DNA from: Streptantibioticus rubrisoli | GTDB lineage: Bacteria; Actinomycetota; Actinomycetes; Streptomycetales; Streptomycetaceae | NCBI RefSeq assembly: GCF_024436055.1 | Contig: NZ_JANFNH010000007.1 | Coordinates: 1-64,000, forward strand | DNA length: 64,000 nt | Direction: 5' to 3' | Part shown: positions 36,371 to 45,171 of the stretch, one piece after another | Layout of the letters: every line of letters begins with the position of its first letter | Position numbering within the stretch: position 1 is the first letter of the stretch | Program-made: the position numbers and the translations under genes | The notes under the pieces: generated by a model | Seen by the model: only the letters and a program-made list of their open reading frames with translations | Database searches by the model: none | Told to the model about the DNA's origin: nothing

Positions 36371-36482
36371 CTTCGCTGGATGTGCCGCGAGGTGCCGTCG
36401 ATCGGCTGCGGCACCGTCGTGGACGGTCGTGCCCACGCGGCGGAGCCGCACATGAACACAGCCCCGTGCCCCTTCGGGTCGC
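36371..36482 (+). repeat. dispersed 3'-end repeat family 1, copy C
   Basis: This full-length copy contains cttcgctgg...gtgccgtcgatcggctg and cacgcggcggagccgcaca. It ends 32 bp from the ROK gene stop and is sense to that gene when read on the minus strand. The 284-bp gap between the ROK and small secreted genes holds only this copy and the upstream region of the latter. Confidence 0.85.
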
Positions 36483-36514
36483 TGCCGAACCGCGGCGGAC
36501 TTGACCCGATCCGC

Positions 36515-37954
36515 CTAGCGGCCGAAGACCGGTGCCAGCACCATCCAGGCGGCGCCGTCCGCGACGGTCGACCGGTCGGCGGGGGCGACGGTGACCGGGA
36601 CCGGGTGGACGGACTGCTCGGCCAGCACGGCGGCGACGCCCTCGGCGAAGCTCTCCCGGGCGGCGAGCACGGCGCGACCGCCCAGTACGACCCGGTCGAT
36701 GTCGAGCAGCGCGACGAGGTTGGCGGCGCCCACGCCCAGCAGGCGGGCCGCCCGCGCGATGTCGGCGCGGGCCAGCGCCGCCAGGCAGAGCGCCTCCAGG
36801 CAGCCGCGCTTGCCACAGCCACACGGCGGCCCGTCCAACTGCACCACCTGGTGCCCGAACTCCCCGGCCCCGGTACGGGGACCACGGTAGACGGCACCGT
36901 CGAGCACGAGTCCGGCACCGAGGCCGGTGCCCAGGTGCAGGTACGCGAACGAGGCTACGGGCGCGGCGAGTTGGCATCCGCCTCCGGCCGCTGGCGGGTG
37001 TGTACCGGTCGGGTGCCCTGCTGGTCGCGGTGGGGCCGTGGCGTTGGGCGGGGCGCTGTTCGCGGTGCCGGGTGGTGGGGCGGTGGCCGTGGTGCCGGGG
37101 GGTTCGGTGCCCACCGTGCCGGGTGGTGGGGCGGTGGCCGTGGTGTCGGGGGGTGGGGTGTCCGCAGGGCCGGGCGGCTGGCACGGGGTTGCCGCGTCTC
37201 CCGCTCGTGCCGGGGCCGTGGGGGTGGGCGGTCGCGGTGGGGACGCGGAAGCGGTTGGCGTGCGTGTCGGCCGCGGCGGGGTTTGTGCCTGGGCGCGGGG
37301 CGGCGTGCCCGTCGGCGGGGCGTCGGGAAGCTCCAGCACGGCAAGTGCCGCCGCGTTGGTGTCCTTGTCCAGGGTGACCGGCACACCGAGCCGGTCGGCG
37401 AGCGCGGCCCGTAGCGGGAAGCCGTCCCACTGCGGGAAGCCGGTGACCCGGTGCAGCACCCCGGACCGGTGGTCGAGCGGACCGGGCACCGCGACCCCCG
37501 CGCCCAGCACCGCCCGGCCGCCGACACCGGCGAGCAGCCGCCGCACCCGTGCGGCGACGGCGTCCAGCACCGACGCCGGATCCGCGCCGAGGTCGAACGG
37601 CGCGGTGCGTACCGCGACCCGCTCGCCGGTGAGGTCGGCGAGCACCGCCGTCATCTCGTCTCGGTCCAGGTGCAGCCCGACCGCGTACCGCGCGCCCGGC
37701 ACCAGCCGTAGCAGCGTGCGCGGCTTGCCGCCGGTGGAGGCGCGGCGGCCCGCCTCCGTCGCCATGCCCTCGGCGCGCAGCCGCGCCACGATCTTGCTGA
37801 CCGCCTGCGGGGTGAGGCCGGTGCGCTCGGCCAGCTCCAGGCGGCTGATGCCCGCGCCGCCGCCCACGGTGGCGGAACGCAGCAGGTCCAGCACGAGTGC
37901 GGCGTTGTGGCCACGCAGTACGGGCAGGTTGGCTCCGGAGTTACCCCTGTTCAC
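36515..37954 (-). CDS. ROK family repressor with Pro/Thr repeat insertion
   Basis: This 479-residue protein has an N-terminal winged helix ([28 protein letters not shown]) and a ROK domain with the [12 protein letters not shown] zinc motif and [12 protein letters not shown]. Typical ROK repressors are near 380-400 residues. The excess is a stretch of about 115 residues (roughly 225-340) rich in Pro, Thr and Ala, inserted between the phosphate-binding region and the YLHLGTG strand. It contains two 17-residue repeats beginning [10 protein letters not shown], matched by a 51-bp DNA repeat near 37,065 and 37,116. GTG at 37954 starts it. It is divergent from a Gfo/Idh/MocA gene, its likely target with a sugar ligand. 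Confidence 0.88.
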   Translation of the reverse strand: MNRGNSGANLPVLRGHNAALVLDLLRSATVGGGAGISRLELAERTGLTPQAVSKIVARLRAEGMATEAGRRASTGGKPRTLLRLVPGARYAVGLHLDRDEMTAVLADLTGERVAVRTAPFDLGADPASVLDAVAARVRRLLAGVGGRAVLGAGVAVPGPLDHRSGVLHRVTGFPQWDGFPLRAALADRLGVPVTLDKDTNAAALAVLELPDAPPTGTPPRAQAQTPPRPTRTPTASASPPRPPTPTAPARAGDAATPCQPPGPADTPPPDTTATAPPPGTVGTEPPGTTATAPPPGTANSAPPNATAPPRPAGHPTGTHPPAAGGGCQLAAPVASFAYLHLGTGLGAGLVLDGAVYRGPRTGAGEFGHQVVQLDGPPCGCGKRGCLEALCLAALARADIARAARLLGVGAANLVALLDIDRVVLGGRAVLAARESFAEGVAAVLAEQSVHPVPVTVAPADRSTVADGAAWMVLAPVFGR

Positions 37955-37974
37955 GCCCCCATTGTCACCGACGC

Positions 37975-38003
37975 TTGCACTTTCGCAACAGCGTTGCTTT
38001 AGT
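37975..38003 (+). promoter_or_regulatory. promoter of the Gfo/Idh/MocA gene with ROK operator, leaderless
   Basis: TTGCAC (37,975-37,980), a 17-nt spacer and TTTAGT (37,998-38,003) precede the ATG at 38,010 by 6 bases, so the transcript probably starts at the initiation codon. The inverted repeat GCAAC-agc-GTTGC (37,985-37,997) fills the spacer and is a good candidate operator for the divergent ROK protein. Confidence 0.6.
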
Positions 38004-38009
38004 GGCCGC

Positions 38010-39092
38010 ATGCCTGTGAACTCTCCGCTCCGTGTCGGCCTCATCGGCTATGGCCTGGCCGGTTCCGTCTTCCACGCACCGTTGATCGCCGCCACCGAGG
38101 GCCTGCGGCTGGACGCCGTCGTCACCTCGAACCCCGAGCGACAGGCACAGGCGAGGGCCGAACATCCACAGGTCGCCACCCTGGCCTCGGCGGACGAGTT
38201 GTGGGACCGCGCGGACCGGCTCGACCTGATCGTCATCGCCTCGCCGAACCGCACCCACGTCCCGCTGGCAACCACCGCCCTGCGGGCCGGACTGCCGGTC
38301 GTGGTGGACAAGCCGCTGGCCGGTACCGCCGCAGAGGCCGCCGCGCTCGCCGACCTCGCCGACGAACGCGGCCTGCTGCTCTCGGTGTTCCAGAACCGCC
38401 GCTGGGACGGCGACTTCCTCACCCTGCGCCACCTCCTGGACACCGGCGCGCTCGGCGAGGTGCGACGGTTCGAGTCGCGCTTCGAGCGGTGGCGCCCGCA
38501 CCCCAAGGGCGGCTGGCGCGAGTCCGGCGATCCGGCGGAGTTCGGCGGGTTGCTGTACGACCTGGGCAGCCATCTGGTGGACCAGGCGCTCACCCTTTTC
38601 GGGCCGGTGCGCACCGTGTTCGCCGAGTCCGACGCACGGCGCCCGGACGCCGAGGCGGACGACGACACGTTCATCGCCGTTGAGCACACGAGCGGCGTGC
38701 GATCCCATCTGTGGATGAGCGCGGTCTGCCCGCAACTCGGTCCGCGCTTCAGGGTGTTGGGGTCGGCGGCGGGGTACGTGAAGTACGGGCTCGACCCGCA
38801 GGAGGCGGCGTTGCGCGAGGGCCTGCGGCCGGGCTCGGGCTGGGGTACGGAGGCGCAGGAGGCGTGGGGTCGGCTCGGTGCGGGTGAGTCGCCGCTGACG
38901 GGTGGCGGCACCACGGTGCCGACGCTGCCCGGGGACTACCCCGCGTACTACGCGGGGATCGCGGCGGCGTTGCGCGAGGGCACCGCGCCTCCGGTGACCG
39001 CACGGGAGGCGGTGGCCGCGCTGGAGGTGCTGGAGGCGGCGCGGGTGTCGGCGGCGGAGCGGCGCACCGTCGAGCTGGCGGGGCGGGAGTGA
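38010..39092 (+). CDS. Gfo/Idh/MocA family oxidoreductase
   Basis: This 360-residue NAD(P)-dependent enzyme has the N-terminal Rossmann motif [20 protein letters not shown], the conserved [12 protein letters not shown] lysine-proline segment, and the catalytic helix with [11 protein letters not shown]. It oxidises a sugar or cyclitol substrate. ATG at 38010 lacks a ribosome-binding site and lies 6 bp after the -10 box, suggesting leaderless initiation. It overlaps the next gene. Confidence 0.92.
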   Translation: MPVNSPLRVGLIGYGLAGSVFHAPLIAATEGLRLDAVVTSNPERQAQARAEHPQVATLASADELWDRADRLDLIVIASPNRTHVPLATTALRAGLPVVVDKPLAGTAAEAAALADLADERGLLLSVFQNRRWDGDFLTLRHLLDTGALGEVRRFESRFERWRPHPKGGWRESGDPAEFGGLLYDLGSHLVDQALTLFGPVRTVFAESDARRPDAEADDDTFIAVEHTSGVRSHLWMSAVCPQLGPRFRVLGSAAGYVKYGLDPQEAALREGLRPGSGWGTEAQEAWGRLGAGESPLTGGGTTVPTLPGDYPAYYAGIAAALREGTAPPVTAREAVAALEVLEAARVSAAERRTVELAGRE

Positions 39093-39565
39093 TGGAGCGT
39101 CAGGAGGCGTCGGCGCTGGTTCCGGTGCTGGAGGAGCAGGAACTGCGGCTCACGCTCGGGCAGTTCACGCACGATGACGCGTGGCGGCTGGGCGGGCTGC
39201 TGCGGGAACTGGCGGTGCGGCGCCGGGCGCCGGTGGCCGTCACCGTGCTGCGCGGACCGCAGCGGCTCTTCCACTGCGCGCTGCCCGGCTCGTCCGCGGA
39301 CAACGACGAGTGGCTGGCGCGCAAGTGCCGGGTGGTGGAGCGGTACGCGGAAAGCTCCTACCTCGTCGGGACGCGGTTCCGGGCCAAGGGCACCACGTTC
39401 GAGGAGTCCGCGCGCCTGGACCCCGCACGCTACGCGGCCCACGGTGGCGCGTTTCCGCTGCGCGTACGGGGCGTCGGCGTGATCGGCGCGGTAGCGGCCT
39501 CCGGCCTGCGGCAGGCCGACGACCACGCGCTGGTGGTGGCCGCGCTGGAGCGCTTCGCTGGGTGA
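39092..39565 (+). CDS. UPF0303 / HbpS-like heme-degrading-domain protein
   Basis: This 157-residue protein matches the UPF0303 group (GlcG/HbpS fold): FTHDDAWRLGGLLRELAVRRRAPVAVTVLR, NDEWLARKCRVVERYAESSYLVG, and GVGVIGAVAASGLRQADDHALVV. ATG overlaps the Gfo/Idh/MocA stop (TGATG). Family members have been linked to heme or cobalamin binding, but several have no established activity. Its coupling with the oxidoreductase suggests a shared carbohydrate role. Confidence 0.82.
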   Translation: MERQEASALVPVLEEQELRLTLGQFTHDDAWRLGGLLRELAVRRRAPVAVTVLRGPQRLFHCALPGSSADNDEWLARKCRVVERYAESSYLVGTRFRAKGTTFEESARLDPARYAAHGGAFPLRVRGVGVIGAVAASGLRQADDHALVVAALERFAG

Positions 39566-39589
39566 CGGCGGGTTCTGGGACGCGCTCTG

Positions 39590-39835
39590 GGGGTGCGGTT
39601 CGTTCGGCACCGCCGGTCTCCGCCGCCGTGGTTGCTCACCGTCGCGGCGGTCCAATGCGTCGGGGGGCAAGCCCCCGACACCCCGGCCACGTCATCCGAG
39701 GAGTCGGCGACCAGCCCACGTCATCCGGGGGTCTGGGGGCTTGCCCCCAGGAACGAACCGCCGCGACGGCGAGCGACCACGGCGGCGGAGACCGGCGGCA
39801 CCGAACCGGCCGCAACCCCCGACACCGACGGATCC
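39590..39835. repeat. large inverted repeat (family 2) between convergent genes
   Basis: The left arm (cggcaccgccggtctccgcc..., about 39,597-39,650) and right arm (...ggcggagaccggcggcaccg, about 39,770-39,828) are near-perfect reverse complements of some 50 bp. Smaller hairpins with gggggcaagccccc and gggggcttgccccc lie between them. The structure could act as a bidirectional terminator. No gene is supported in this 282-bp gap. Confidence 0.75.
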
Positions 39836-39847
39836 GCCGGAAGGGCA

Positions 39848-40705
39848 CTACGCGTTCTTAAGGAACTGGCGCTGGCGGCCCAGGCCGGTGATCTCCAGTT
39901 CCACCACGTCGCCCGCGCGCAGGTACGGCTTGGGATCCGGGTGGCCCAAGGCCACCCCGGCGGGGGTGCCGGTGTTGATGACGTCGCCGGGGTACAGCGT
40001 CATGAAGCGGCTGAGGTACCGCACGATGTGGGCGACCGGGAAGATCTGGTTCGCCGTCGAACCGTCCTGCTTCAGCTCGCCGTTGACCCACAGCCGCAGC
40101 GTCAGCGCCTGCGGGTCCGTGATCTCGTCGGCGGTGACCAGCCAGGGGCCGAGGGGATTGAACGTCTCGCAGTTCTTGCCCTTGTCCCACTGGCCGCCGC
40201 GCTCGATCTGGAACTCGCGCTCGGACACGTCGTGCGCGATCGTGTATCCCGCGACGGCCGCCAGCGCCTCCGCGTCGGTCTCCAGACTGCGCGCGGTGCG
40301 GCCGACGACGACCGCCAACTCGACCTCCCAGTCGGTCTTCACACTGCCCCTGGGGATGAGCACGGGGTCCTCCGGGCCCACCACCGTGTCCGGTGCCTTC
40401 ATGAACACCACCGGCTCGTCCGGGATCCGCGCTCCCGTCTCGGCAACGTGGTCGTGGTAGTTGAGGCCGATGCAGACGATCTTGCCGATCCGGCCGACCG
40501 GCGGACCGATCCGCAGCCGCGACCGGTCGAGCACGGGCAGCGCACCGCCCCGCGCGGCACGGCGTACCCCCGCCAGCGCGGTCTCGTCGGCGAGCAGCGC
40601 ACCGTCGATGTCGGGCACCAGTCCCGACAGATCGCGCAGGGTCCCGTCGTGGTCCAGCAACGCCGGACGCTCCGCTCCCGCCGGTCCGACACGCAGCAAC
40701 TTCAT
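39848..40705 (-). CDS. fumarylacetoacetate hydrolase family protein
   Basis: This 285-residue enzyme has the FAH fold with GKIVCIGLNYHDHVAETG, the metal-binding glutamates in the WEVELAVVVG strand and GDVINTGTPAGVALG. Such enzymes cleave acylpyruvates or related C-C bonds, or decarboxylate oxaloacetate, using Mg2+. ATG at 40705 is preceded by GGGAG. It stands between the family 2 inverted repeat and a YidC paralogue and has no pathway neighbours. Confidence 0.9.
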   Translation of the reverse strand: MKLLRVGPAGAERPALLDHDGTLRDLSGLVPDIDGALLADETALAGVRRAARGGALPVLDRSRLRIGPPVGRIGKIVCIGLNYHDHVAETGARIPDEPVVFMKAPDTVVGPEDPVLIPRGSVKTDWEVELAVVVGRTARSLETDAEALAAVAGYTIAHDVSEREFQIERGGQWDKGKNCETFNPLGPWLVTADEITDPQALTLRLWVNGELKQDGSTANQIFPVAHIVRYLSRFMTLYPGDVINTGTPAGVALGHPDPKPYLRAGDVVELEITGLGRQRQFLKNA

Positions 40706-40841
40706 TCCAGACTCCCGGGTCGAGGGTGGACACGCCGTGCCGCAGGGCTGGCTGCCCTGCGGCACCACGCAACCGACGAGGACGGTCATCGGATGACTTG
40801 TCTGATCCTCCAAGCACAACCGGCCGCTCCGCAAGACCGGC

Positions 40842-41588
40842 TCACTTCGTGGACGGCACTCCGCCAGGTGCGGGGACGGGTTCGCTCGGCGTCCGGTGCA
40901 GCACCGCCCGCTCCACGGCGGTCCAGGCCGTGGTGGTCGCCAGGTACAGACCGGTGGCGAGCGGGACGAGAGCCGCGGTGATGAGCGTTCCGAAGGACAG
41001 CAGCGGCAGGAACTTCGCCAGCCCGGCCACCGCGCCCGGTGCGGCGGCCGGGAGCGGTGCGGCCTGCGCGGCGGCCTTGCGGGCCCGCACGTACGTCCAG
41101 GACGCGACCGTGGCGATCACCGCGAACACCGCGAGGTAGACCACCGCCTGCGGCCCGAACACTCCGCCCGCGCGGACCGCGCCCAGCCAGTGGCCGCCGA
41201 GCGGCGCGCCCGCCAGGGCGTGCTGGCGGAGCGCTCCACCACTGCCGGAGAACAGGTGGTACATCACGGCGAAGACCGGGAGTTGGAGCAGCGTCGGCAG
41301 ACAACCGGCGATGGGCGAGACGCCCTCCTTCGCGTACAGCTCGGTCGTCGCCCGCTGCATGCGCTGGGGGTCGCCCTTGTACCTGGTGTTCAACTCCGCG
41401 ATGCGCGGGGCCAGTCGGGCGCGGATCCGCTCACCGCGTGCGGCGGCCCGGGCCAGCGGGTGGAGTGCGAGGCGCACGCTCAGGGTGAACGCGATGACGG
41501 CGGCGGCCATCGCCGCGCCGCCGAACAGCGGCTGCAGGGCGTTGGCCAGTTGGGCGAGGAGTGCGGCAAGTGGCGTGAAAACGGACAT
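40842..41588 (-). CDS. yidC: YidC/Oxa1/Alb3 family membrane insertase (second copy)
   Basis: This 248-residue protein has five hydrophobic segments and the family core PLARAAARGERIRARLAPRIAELNTRYKGDPQRMQRATTELYAKEGVSPIAGCLPTLLQLPV (residues about 40-105). The hydrophilic-groove arginine is in VRLALHPLARA. It lacks the long C-terminus of the housekeeping YidC next to rpmH/rnpA, so it is the accessory paralogue. ATG at 41588 has GGAGG upstream. A DUF6412 gene precedes it. Confidence 0.9.
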   Translation of the reverse strand: MSVFTPLAALLAQLANALQPLFGGAAMAAAVIAFTLSVRLALHPLARAAARGERIRARLAPRIAELNTRYKGDPQRMQRATTELYAKEGVSPIAGCLPTLLQLPVFAVMYHLFSGSGGALRQHALAGAPLGGHWLGAVRAGGVFGPQAVVYLAVFAVIATVASWTYVRARKAAAQAAPLPAAAPGAVAGLAKFLPLLSFGTLITAALVPLATGLYLATTTAWTAVERAVLHRTPSEPVPAPGGVPSTK

Positions 41589-41689
41589 GGTTGAGCCTCC
41601 ACGGAGTCGTCCTTGCGGGATCTGCGATCCGGTAGGGACGGTCCGCGTGCGCTTACCGCGCGGATCCTTGGGCGGTGGGTAGCGGTGGG

Positions 41690-41745
41690 TTTCCAACACC
41701 GCGGGTCTCCGCCGTCATGGCTGCGCGCCGTCGCGCGGCATTCGC
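41690..41745 (+). repeat. dispersed intergenic repeat, family 2 (weaker copy)
   Basis: gcgggtctccgccgtcatggctgc and the later gatccgccggaaagg match the 39.6-39.85 kb copies with several differences. It lies between the YidC and DUF6412 genes. Confidence 0.4.
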
Positions 41746-41771
41746 CTTAGGCGAGATCCGCCGGAAAGGCG

Positions 41772-42077
41772 TTACGCGGCCGTCCCGCAGGGACGGCCTG
41801 GGGCTCGGGGGCGGGGGCGGCCCGAGGCGTCGGGGTCGCGCTGGGGGAGGAACGCAGTGCGGCGTTCGCGATCGCGGATCGCGGTACGGATCCGGCCCGG
41901 CGGCACCGGCCGCGCCGCCACCGCGCTGACGAACGCGCGGCACACCAGCACCGCGGCAGCCGTGGCGGCGGCCGCCGCGACCACGGTCGTCAACTGGGCG
42001 TGGATCAGCGGCAGTCCGGCCAGCAGGAGGATCAGCGTGCCAAGACACACACGCAGCGCGTCAAGACCACGGAACAT
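41772..42077 (-). CDS. DUF6412-like small membrane protein
   Basis: This 101-residue protein has two hydrophobic segments and the C-terminal motif RIRTAIRDRERRTAFLPQRDPDASGRPRPRAPGR typical of small proteins found upstream of accessory YidC genes in Streptomyces (DUF6412). It lies about 180 bp before yidC in the same direction. Function unknown; a role with that insertase is plausible from context. Confidence 0.8.
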   Translation of the reverse strand: MFRGLDALRVCLGTLILLLAGLPLIHAQLTTVVAAAAATAAAVLVCRAFVSAVAARPVPPGRIRTAIRDRERRTAFLPQRDPDASGRPRPRAPGRPCGTAA

Positions 42078-42127
42078 CTCGGCACCCCCTCCCTGGCTTC
42101 AGATACTAATCGCTTCGTTTACCTATC

Positions 42128-42240
42128 GCTTCGCTGGTAGTGCCGCGATGTGCCGTCGATCGGCTGCTGCACCGTCGTGGCTGGTCGCGCCCACGCGGCG
42201 GAGCCGCACATGAACACAGCCCCGCGCCCCTTCAGGTCGC
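42128..42240 (+). repeat. dispersed 3'-end repeat family 1, copy D
   Basis: This full-length copy is nearly identical to copy C over more than 100 bp. It ends 27 bp beyond the DUF445 stop codon and is sense to that gene on the minus strand. Confidence 0.88.
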
Positions 42241-42266
42241 TGGCTTAGCCCCCCACCCCCTCGGGC

Positions 42267-43571
42267 TCAACCGCCCACCGCCCTCGACACCGTGTAGATC
42301 AGCACGCCCGCCAAGGCGCCCACCACCGTGCCGTTGATGCGGATGAACTGCAGGTCGCGGCCGACGTGCGCCTCGATCTTGCGGGAGGTCTGCTCCGCGT
42401 CCCAACCGGCGACGGTCTCGCTGATCAGCGCGGTGATCTCGTCCCGGTAGGTGGTCACCACATACGTCGCCGCGTCCTCCAGCCAGCCGTCGACCTTCTG
42501 CTGCACGCGCCGGTCGGACGCCATCCGGACGCCCAGCGACAGCAGTGACGCCCTGGTGCGCAGCCGCAGTTCGCTGCGCTCGTCGGCGGCGGCCGCGACC
42601 ACCATCGACCGCACCGCGTTCCACGTCGACTTGATCAGGTCCTGTACCTCGCCGCGCGCCAACAGGTCGCGCTTGAGTCGCTCCACCCGCTCCCGGGTGT
42701 CCGGGTCGGTCTGCAACTCGAGTGCGAAGTCCGCCAGGAAGCGGTCCAGCGCGCCGCGCGCCGGATGGTCCGGCATGTCCCGCATCTCGCCGACGAAGCG
42801 CAGCAGTTCTTTGTAGACCCGCTCGCCGATCCGCCGGTCCACGAAGCGCGGCGTCCAACCGGGCGCCCCGTTCTGCACCGCGTCCATCACCGAATCGCCG
42901 TGCAGCACCAGCCAGTCGTGGGCCCGTACGCACACCAGGTCCACCGCCCGCCGGTGGCCCCCCTCGCCGACCACCCGCTCCAGCATCCGGCCCAGGCCCG
43001 GCGCCACGTCCATGGTGTCCGCCCTGCGGGTGATCGCCTCACCGACCACCACCTGGACATCGGAGTCCCGCAGCACCCGCAGGGCGCCGCGCAGCGCGGC
43101 CGCCGCCTGCTCGGTGACCCGGTCGGCGTGCTCCGGGTCGGCCAGCCAGCCGCCGAGCCGGGAGCCGATGCCGACCGCCCGCAGCCGGGTGCGCACCACT
43201 TGCTCGGACAGGAAGTTCTCGCCGACGAAGTCGCCCAGTGAGCGGCCGAGCACATCCTTCTTCGTCGGGATGATCGCGGTGTGCGGCACGGGCAGCCCCA
43301 GCGGCCGTTTGAACAGCGCCGTCACCGCGAACCAGTCGGCCAGCGCGCCGACCATCCCGGCCTCGGCGGCCGCCGCCACATACCCCGCCCAGGCCCCGGC
43401 CCCGGCGGCCTGCGCCCATTTGGCCAATCCGTACACCAGCGTCGCGACCGCCAGGAAGCCGGTGGCGACCAGCTTCATCTTGCGGACGCCGCGCCGCCGC
43501 TCCTCGTCCGCGGGACCGTACGAGAACCCGCCACCGGCGCGCCCGGCGGTGGTCTTAGCCGCCACATCCAT
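42267..43571 (-). CDS. DUF445 family membrane protein
   Basis: This 434-residue protein has two hydrophobic segments near the N-terminus (LVATGFLAVATLVYGLA; AGMVGALADWFAVTALF) and one at the C-terminus (GTVVGALAGVLIYTVSRAV), with a long helical region between. The segment DWFAVTALFKRPLGLPVPHTAIIP is the DUF445 signature. Function unknown. ATG at 43571 has a GGTGG-type signal. The C-terminal anchor suggests both ends sit in the membrane. Confidence 0.9.
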   Translation of the reverse strand: MDVAAKTTAGRAGGGFSYGPADEERRRGVRKMKLVATGFLAVATLVYGLAKWAQAAGAGAWAGYVAAAAEAGMVGALADWFAVTALFKRPLGLPVPHTAIIPTKKDVLGRSLGDFVGENFLSEQVVRTRLRAVGIGSRLGGWLADPEHADRVTEQAAAALRGALRVLRDSDVQVVVGEAITRRADTMDVAPGLGRMLERVVGEGGHRRAVDLVCVRAHDWLVLHGDSVMDAVQNGAPGWTPRFVDRRIGERVYKELLRFVGEMRDMPDHPARGALDRFLADFALELQTDPDTRERVERLKRDLLARGEVQDLIKSTWNAVRSMVVAAAADERSELRLRTRASLLSLGVRMASDRRVQQKVDGWLEDAATYVVTTYRDEITALISETVAGWDAEQTSRKIEAHVGRDLQFIRINGTVVGALAGVLIYTVSRAVGG

Positions 43572-43743
43572 CCGTTCCACCCCGTGATTGTCGGTTGTCA
43601 CAGCTTTCTGAGGAACGATCGGCGAGTTCCCGTCGTCTCTACCGGCGGCACCCGCGGTTCGGCGGGGAGTTCCGGAGCGCCCCATATGATCATGGGGCGT
43701 GGCGCGCGGTACCGCCGCCCAAAGGACCGAGGAGAAGCACCGC

Positions 43744-45057
43744 GTGACCAGGAAGTCCGGTTATGCCCTGCTGGCCGCGTTGGCGTCGGTGGTGGCCGTG
43801 GTGTGCGCCGCGATACTCGTAAGTGTCGGCGGTACACACATCGATGACGCCTCGACGGCACCCCAGCCCCGGTCGACGGCGGCCGCCCAGGCCGACGCCG
43901 GAGCCTGGGTGGGCACCTGGGCCACCGCGCCCGCCGCCGCCGAGCCGAACACCCCGCACGGCTACCCCGACGTGTCGATCCGCAACGTGGTGCACACCAG
44001 CGTGGGCGGTACCGCCGCCCGGGTGCAGTTGTCCAACCTGTTCGGCACCGCGCCGCTGGTCCTGACGCACACCACGCTGGCGGTCGCGGACGCCACCGGC
44101 GGGCCGGACGCGCTGCCCGGCACGCTGGCCGCGCTGTCCTTCGGCGGGCGCACCACGGTGACCGTGCCGGTGGGCGAGAGCGTGCTCAGCGATCCGGTGC
44201 GGCTGCGCGTACCGGCCGCCGCCGACCTGCTGATCACCACGTTCAGCCCGTACGCCTCCGGCGCGGTCACGTACCACCCGCACGCCCGGCAGACCTCCTA
44301 CCTGGCGCAGGGCGACCACACGGCGGATCCCGACGGGGCCGCCTTCACCGAGCAGAGCCCGTACTGGCGCTATGTGACCGCGGTCGACGTGTGGACCGAC
44401 CAGGCCAAGGGCGCGGTGGTCGCGCTCGGTGACTCCATCACGGACGGCTTCACCTCCACCGTCGGTGCCAACCACCGCTGGCCCGACTACCTCGCCCAGC
44501 GGCTCGACGGCAGCCCGCAGGGGCCGCACATGGGCGTGCTGAACGAGGGGATCAGCGGCAACCGGGTGCTGCTGGACCCCACGCCGAGCCTGGCGGGCGA
44601 CGGTCCCAGCGCGCTGCACCGGGCCAACCGGGACGCGCTGTCCAGGCCCGGGGCCAGGACGCTCATCGTCGAACTGGGCATCAACGACATCATCATGTCT
44701 CCGCATCAGACGGACGCGGACGCCATCGTCGCGGGCCTGCAGGAGATCACCCGGGAGGCACACGCGCACGGCATCCGGGTGGTCGGCGGCACGCTGACCC
44801 CGTTCGAGGGCGAACGCGGCTACCAGCCGCAGTTCGAGATCGTCCGGCAACAGGTCAACTCGGCCATCCGCAGCGGCCGGGTCTTCGACGCGGTGGTCGA
44901 CTTCGACCGCGCGCTGCGCGACCCGGTGCGTCCGACCCGGCTGTTCCCGGCGTACGACTCCGGCGACCACCTGCACCCCAACGACGCGGGCTACCTGGCG
45001 ATGGCCGACGCGGTCGACCCGGCCACGCTGCTGGGCGACGCACCGGCAAGCGTCTGA
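43744..45057 (+). CDS. secreted SGNH/GDSL hydrolase
   Basis: This 437-residue protein has an N-terminal signal/anchor (ALLAALASVVAVVCAAILV) and an SGNH domain: block I VVALGDSITDG, block III GINDI and block V DHLHPNDAGY with the catalytic Asp/His. An N-terminal beta-rich region of about 190 residues precedes it. It would deacylate a lipid or polysaccharide ester outside the cell. GTG at 43744 follows AGGAG; an upstream start at 43699 is less likely. Confidence 0.92.
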   Translation: MTRKSGYALLAALASVVAVVCAAILVSVGGTHIDDASTAPQPRSTAAAQADAGAWVGTWATAPAAAEPNTPHGYPDVSIRNVVHTSVGGTAARVQLSNLFGTAPLVLTHTTLAVADATGGPDALPGTLAALSFGGRTTVTVPVGESVLSDPVRLRVPAAADLLITTFSPYASGAVTYHPHARQTSYLAQGDHTADPDGAAFTEQSPYWRYVTAVDVWTDQAKGAVVALGDSITDGFTSTVGANHRWPDYLAQRLDGSPQGPHMGVLNEGISGNRVLLDPTPSLAGDGPSALHRANRDALSRPGARTLIVELGINDIIMSPHQTDADAIVAGLQEITREAHAHGIRVVGGTLTPFEGERGYQPQFEIVRQQVNSAIRSGRVFDAVVDFDRALRDPVRPTRLFPAYDSGDHLHPNDAGYLAMADAVDPATLLGDAPASV

Positions 45058-45062
45058 CGATG

Positions 45063-45171
45063 CGCTGGGAGTGCGGCGGTGTGCCGTCGATCGTCCGCGG
45101 CGGCATCGTGGCTGGTCGCGCCCACGCGGCGGAGCCGCACATGAACACAGCCCCGCGCCCCTTCAGGGCGC
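45063..45171 (+). repeat. dispersed 3'-end repeat family 1, copy E
   Basis: This full copy lies between convergent SGNH and ABC ATPase genes. Its cttcagggcg end supplies the stop codon (TGA at 45,165-45,163) of the ABC ATPase gene. Confidence 0.88.

Noticed and set aside
35928-37430. 500-codon frame antisense-like to the ROK gene's neighbour region
   Set aside because: Only the last 100 codons (from ATG 36230) look like a real protein; the rest overlaps the ROK gene and a repeat and is His/Arg/Pro-rich as expected of a shadow frame.
36927-38009. N-terminal extension of the Gfo/Idh/MocA frame
   Set aside because: It is antisense to the ROK gene; the family start and the promoter place initiation at 38,010.
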